The translations under genes and the position numbers were made by a program. Shown one piece after another: positions 6,340 through 8,337 of a DNA stretch of 8,337 bases. Source of the DNA: Litoreibacter sp. (GTDB lineage: Bacteria > Pseudomonadota > Alphaproteobacteria > Rhodobacterales > Rhodobacteraceae); NCBI GenBank assembly GCA_013042765.1, contig JABDPP010000104.1, positions 1-8,337 on the forward strand, read 5' to 3'. The notes under the pieces are model-generated. The model saw only the letters and a program-made list of their open reading frames with translations. It did not search any database and was not told the origin of the DNA. Position 1 is the stretch's first letter. Each line of letters begins with the position of its first letter.

Positions 6340-6944
6340 ACGCTGCCGCTGAAACTGTTGATATTGCAAATGAAGACCGGCTCCGTGCCGATCTCTACAA
6401 CTACCTGGGCCTGATCCTGTCCGGCCCGCCCGACCAGTTCCTGCTGGACCAGACCGCCGGTCTGTCGGGCGACGAGAGCGAGCTGGGCAAGGCCATCTCG
6501 GGCCTGTCTCGGGTCGCCAAGGCCTGCAAGCCCAAGAAGGTCGAGAGCGAATTCAATGCGCTCTTCATCGGCCTCGGCCGTGGCGAGCTCTTGCCCTATG
6601 CCAGCTATTACCTGACCGGGTTCCTGAACGAGAAACCTCTGGCCGTGCTGCGCAACGACATGGCCGCCCGGCGCATCACCCGCGCTCAGAACGTCTATGA
6701 GCCCGAAGACAACATCGCCTCCCTGATGGAGATGATGGCGGGCATGATCGTCGGCCGCTTCGGCGCGCCGGCCTCGCTGGAGGACCAGAAAACGTTCTTC
6801 AACAAGCATATCGGCCCATGGGCCGGGCATTTTTATTCAGATTTGGAAGCTGCCAAGAACTCGGTTCTGTATGCCTCTGTCGGCTCTGTCGGCAAGGTGT
6901 TCATGGATATTGAGCGTGAAGCGTTCCGGATGACGGCAGGGTAA
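6336..6944 (+). CDS. TorD/DmsD family molecular chaperone for the Tat-exported dehydrogenase
   Basis: A 202-residue all-helical protein of the TorD family, which binds the Tat signal of a molybdoenzyme, holds it until the Mo/W-bis-MGD cofactor is inserted, and releases it for export. Diagnostic blocks are SEFNALFIGLGRGELLPYAS (71-90) with YYLTGFLNEKPLAVLRNDM (91-109), the EPEDNIASLMEMM block (122-134, equivalent to the family's EPxDH motif but with N in place of H), and FFNKHIGPWAGHFYSDLEAA (154-173). Length is normal. The ATG at 6336 overlaps the DUF3306 stop, and the Shine-Dalgarno sequence is weak (GGAA), so translation probably depends on coupling. Its client is presumably the dehydrogenase alpha subunit encoded two genes downstream. 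Confidence 0.93.
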   Translation: MNAAAETVDIANEDRLRADLYNYLGLILSGPPDQFLLDQTAGLSGDESELGKAISGLSRVAKACKPKKVESEFNALFIGLGRGELLPYASYYLTGFLNEKPLAVLRNDMAARRITRAQNVYEPEDNIASLMEMMAGMIVGRFGAPASLEDQKTFFNKHIGPWAGHFYSDLEAAKNSVLYASVGSVGKVFMDIEREAFRMTAG

Positions 6945-7004
6945 CCCGCCATTCACCGGTGGGCCAGATTTCGGTCCGCCATAACCAAGGAAGGGAGACA
7001 TCCC

Positions 7005-7196
7005 ATGACGAAGAAGACCGAAGGCACCGCTAGCCGTCGTGATTTTTTGAAAATGGCAGGCACAGCAGCTCCTGCTGCAGTGGCTGCGGTCGCTGTCAGC
7101 GGCACGCAGGCTGAGGCTGCCGAACCTGATCTTTCACTCGAAAAGATGCAGGACACCGCACATACGCGGGCATATCTCGATAGCACCCGGTTCTGA
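7005..7196 (+). CDS. Formate dehydrogenase region small Tat-target protein
   Basis: A 63-residue protein that is mostly signal peptide. The twin-arginine motif S10-R11-R12-D-F-L-K is followed by an Ala-rich hydrophobic stretch (about 17-32) and a probable cleavage site AEA|AEP after residue 38, leaving only some 25 mature residues ending AYLDSTRF. This matches the short family I know as the formate dehydrogenase region Tat target (TIGR02811), always found just before the alpha subunit gene. The ATG at 7005 has AAGGAAGGGAG upstream, seven bases from its end to the start. The mature part is too small for an enzyme; it may be a small subunit or assembly peptide of the dehydrogenase, which is not established. 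The 60 bases before it (6945-7004) contain no clear terminator. Confidence 0.86.
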   Translation: MTKKTEGTASRRDFLKMAGTAAPAAVAAVAVSGTQAEAAEPDLSLEKMQDTAHTRAYLDSTRF

Positions 7197-7280
7197 TTCA
7201 GATCCGGACGCCATCACTTAAGACCCGATGACGACTGGTTGCGTGACGCCCGACTGTCAGAGGAATTTTCGTAACTAACC

Positions 7281-7309
7281 TGCACGCCCGAATGGGCAGC
7301 AAGGGAGGA
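7281..7309 (+). promoter_or_regulatory. Leader hairpin abutting the Shine-Dalgarno sequence of the dehydrogenase gene
   Basis: In the 117-base gap 7197-7313, the RNA can form GCCC (7286-7289)-GAAT-GGGC (7294-7297), extended by TGC (7281-7283) with GCA (7299-7301) across a small internal loop. It is followed at once by AGGGAGGA (7302-7309), the strong ribosome site of the ATG at 7314. Lacking a U-run, it is unlikely to be a terminator; it may protect a processed mRNA 5' end or tune ribosome access. Confidence 0.4.
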
Positions 7310-7313
7310 TAAC

Positions 7314-8337
7314 ATGTTAAGGAAAAAGACCAACGGGGTTGCGAGACGCTCCCAGCGGACAAGTATCCTGTCGGATGTTGCAAATGCATCAGTCGACCGC
7401 CGCGCATTTTTGCGTGGCTCAGGCCTGGCCATCGGTGGCCTCGCCGCAATCGCAGCCACTGGCGGCACGGTAACGCAGGCTTCTGCGCAAACCGCTGTGA
7501 ACGGTGCGGTTGAAACCATCAAATCTGTCTGCACACACTGCTCGGTCGGTTGTACCGTCATTGCAGAGGTGCAGAACGGTGTCTGGACGGGTCAGGAACC
7601 CGGCTGGGACAGCCCGTTCAACCTCGGGGCGCATTGCTCCAAGGGCGCGGCTGTTCGTGAGCACGCTCATGGTGAGCGCCGCCTCAAGTACCCGATGAAG
7701 AAAGAGGGTGGTGAGTGGAAGCGCATCAGCTGGGAGCAGGCGATCAACGAGATCGGCGACGGCATGATGCAGATCCGCGACGAAAGCGGACCTGACAGCG
7801 TCTACTGGCTCGGCTCCGCGAAGCACAACAACGAGCAGGCCTTCCTGTTCCGTAAGTTTGCTGCCTACTGGGGTACCAACAACGTCGACCACCAGGCCCG
7901 TATCTGTCACTCGACCACGGTTGCAGGTGTTGCAAACACATGGGGCTACGGCGCCATGACCAACTCCTACAACGACATCCACAACTCCAAGGCGATCTTC
8001 ATCATCGGTGGTAACCCTGCTGAGGCCCACCCGGTGTCGCTGCTTCACGTCCTCAAGGCGAAAGAGCAGAACAACGCACCGCTGATCGTCTGCGACCCGC
8101 GCTTCACGCGCACCGCGGCCCACGCTGACGAATTCGTCCGCTTCCGCCCCGGTACCGACGTCGCTCTGGTCTGGGGTATCCTGTGGCACATCTTCGAGAA
8201 CGGCTGGGAGGACAAAGAGTTCATCCGCAACGGTGTCTTGGGTATGGACCTGATCAAGGATGTAGTGGACATGTTGTGACCTGAAGAAGTCGAGCGTGTC
8301 TCCGGCACACCCGTCTCTGAGCTGCGCCGCGTTGCCC
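7314..8337 (+). CDS. fdhA: Formate dehydrogenase alpha (catalytic) subunit, N-terminal part, with in-frame TGA; cut by window edge
   Basis: N-terminal third of a molybdenum/tungsten bis-MGD formate dehydrogenase, which oxidises formate to CO2; full-length relatives have roughly 950-1000 residues. A Tat signal (D28-R29-R30-A-F-L-R, hydrophobic 36-50, cleavage near ASA|QTA at 58) directs it to the periplasm. The [4Fe-4S] motif is C73-x2-C76-x3-C80...C108, followed by the conserved K109. The active-site loop QARICHST has Cys198 (codon TGT) and His199 where many homologues have selenocysteine. The ATG at 7314 has AGGGAGGA upstream. After Leu321 the frame meets TGA (8277-8279), yet the next 19 codons still read PEEVERVSGTPVSELRRVA, as expected of the family. 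The gene is therefore either interrupted or affected by a sequence error. Beta and gamma subunit genes would be expected beyond the right edge. Confidence 0.95.
8277..8279 (+). other. In-frame TGA inside the formate dehydrogenase alpha gene
   Basis: The codon order is ATG TTG TGA CCT GAA GAA. Homology-like reading resumes immediately in the same frame, so this is a nonsense change rather than a frameshift. It is not at the selenocysteine position, which is Cys198 about 124 codons earlier, and I see no bacterial SECIS-like hairpin with a GGUC-type loop just downstream. TCA (Ser) or TGG (Trp) to TGA by one base is a simple origin. Confidence 0.85.

Noticed and set aside
6954..6961. Palindrome CACCGGTG after the chaperone gene as a terminator or operator
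   Set aside because: It is only 8 bp, has no loop and no U-run, and such palindromes are common in GC-rich DNA.
7419..8189. A 256-codon minus-strand open frame opposite the dehydrogenase gene
   Set aside because: The plus strand has unmistakable Fe-S and active-site motifs; the opposite frame shows none.
8277..8279. TGA as a selenocysteine codon
   Set aside because: The catalytic residue is already Cys198, this position is not a known selenocysteine site in the family, and no SECIS-like stem-loop with a GGUC-type loop is visible just downstream.

Overview
The window reads as the chromosome of an alphaproteobacterium, most likely of the Rhodobacteraceae/Roseobacter group. The coding DNA is GC-rich, and the gene set (DUF4444-type biotin/lipoate ligase, Mrp, DUF6494, a large polyferredoxin, DUF3305, DUF3306, a TorD-like chaperone, a small Tat-targeted protein and a Tat-exported formate dehydrogenase alpha subunit) is one I associate with formate dehydrogenase loci of that group. 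This placement rests on recalled family knowledge and protein sequence, not on a search.

Layout. (1) Positions 1-1964, minus strand: a tight three-gene unit, DUF6494 > Mrp > biotin/lipoate-ligase-like. Mrp starts one base after the DUF6494 stop, and the ligase start overlaps the Mrp stop as ATGA. The ligase runs off the left edge. (2) Positions 1965-2057: a short divergent intergenic region. (3) Positions 2058-2810, plus strand: an exported protein that joins a shortened tungstate-binding-protein-like (TupA-like) segment to a cytochrome c-type CxxCH segment. (4) Positions 2804-4759, minus strand: a 651-residue iron-sulfur protein with four ferredoxin motifs and an HdrA-like N-terminus. Its tail overlaps the preceding gene's tail by 7 bases. 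(5) Positions 4760-5089: a 330-base AT-rich divergent control region with A-tracts and an 18-bp dyad. (6) Positions 5090-8337, plus strand: the operon DUF3305 > DUF3306 > TorD-like > Tat-target small protein > formate dehydrogenase alpha subunit, leaving the window at the right edge. The first three genes overlap by 4 bases at each junction, and the first two start with TTG.

How the genes fit together. The formate dehydrogenase alpha subunit carries a Tat signal, one [4Fe-4S] motif and the Mo/W-bis-MGD active-site Cys-His pair, so it should work in the periplasm. The TorD-like protein is the expected cofactor-insertion and Tat-proofreading chaperone. DUF3305, DUF3306 and the small Tat protein are standard companions without a firm role. 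The polyferredoxin and Mrp point to Fe-S electron transfer and Fe-S assembly, and the TupA-like/heme protein hints at a periplasmic link between the tungstate/molybdate theme and electron transfer.

The most notable points are the TupA-like/CxxCH fusion, the HdrA-like polyferredoxin with an eroded nucleotide-binding motif, and an in-frame TGA in the dehydrogenase gene at 8277-8279, after which the same frame still reads like the family. I see no RNA genes, CRISPR arrays, insertion sequences or integration sites.
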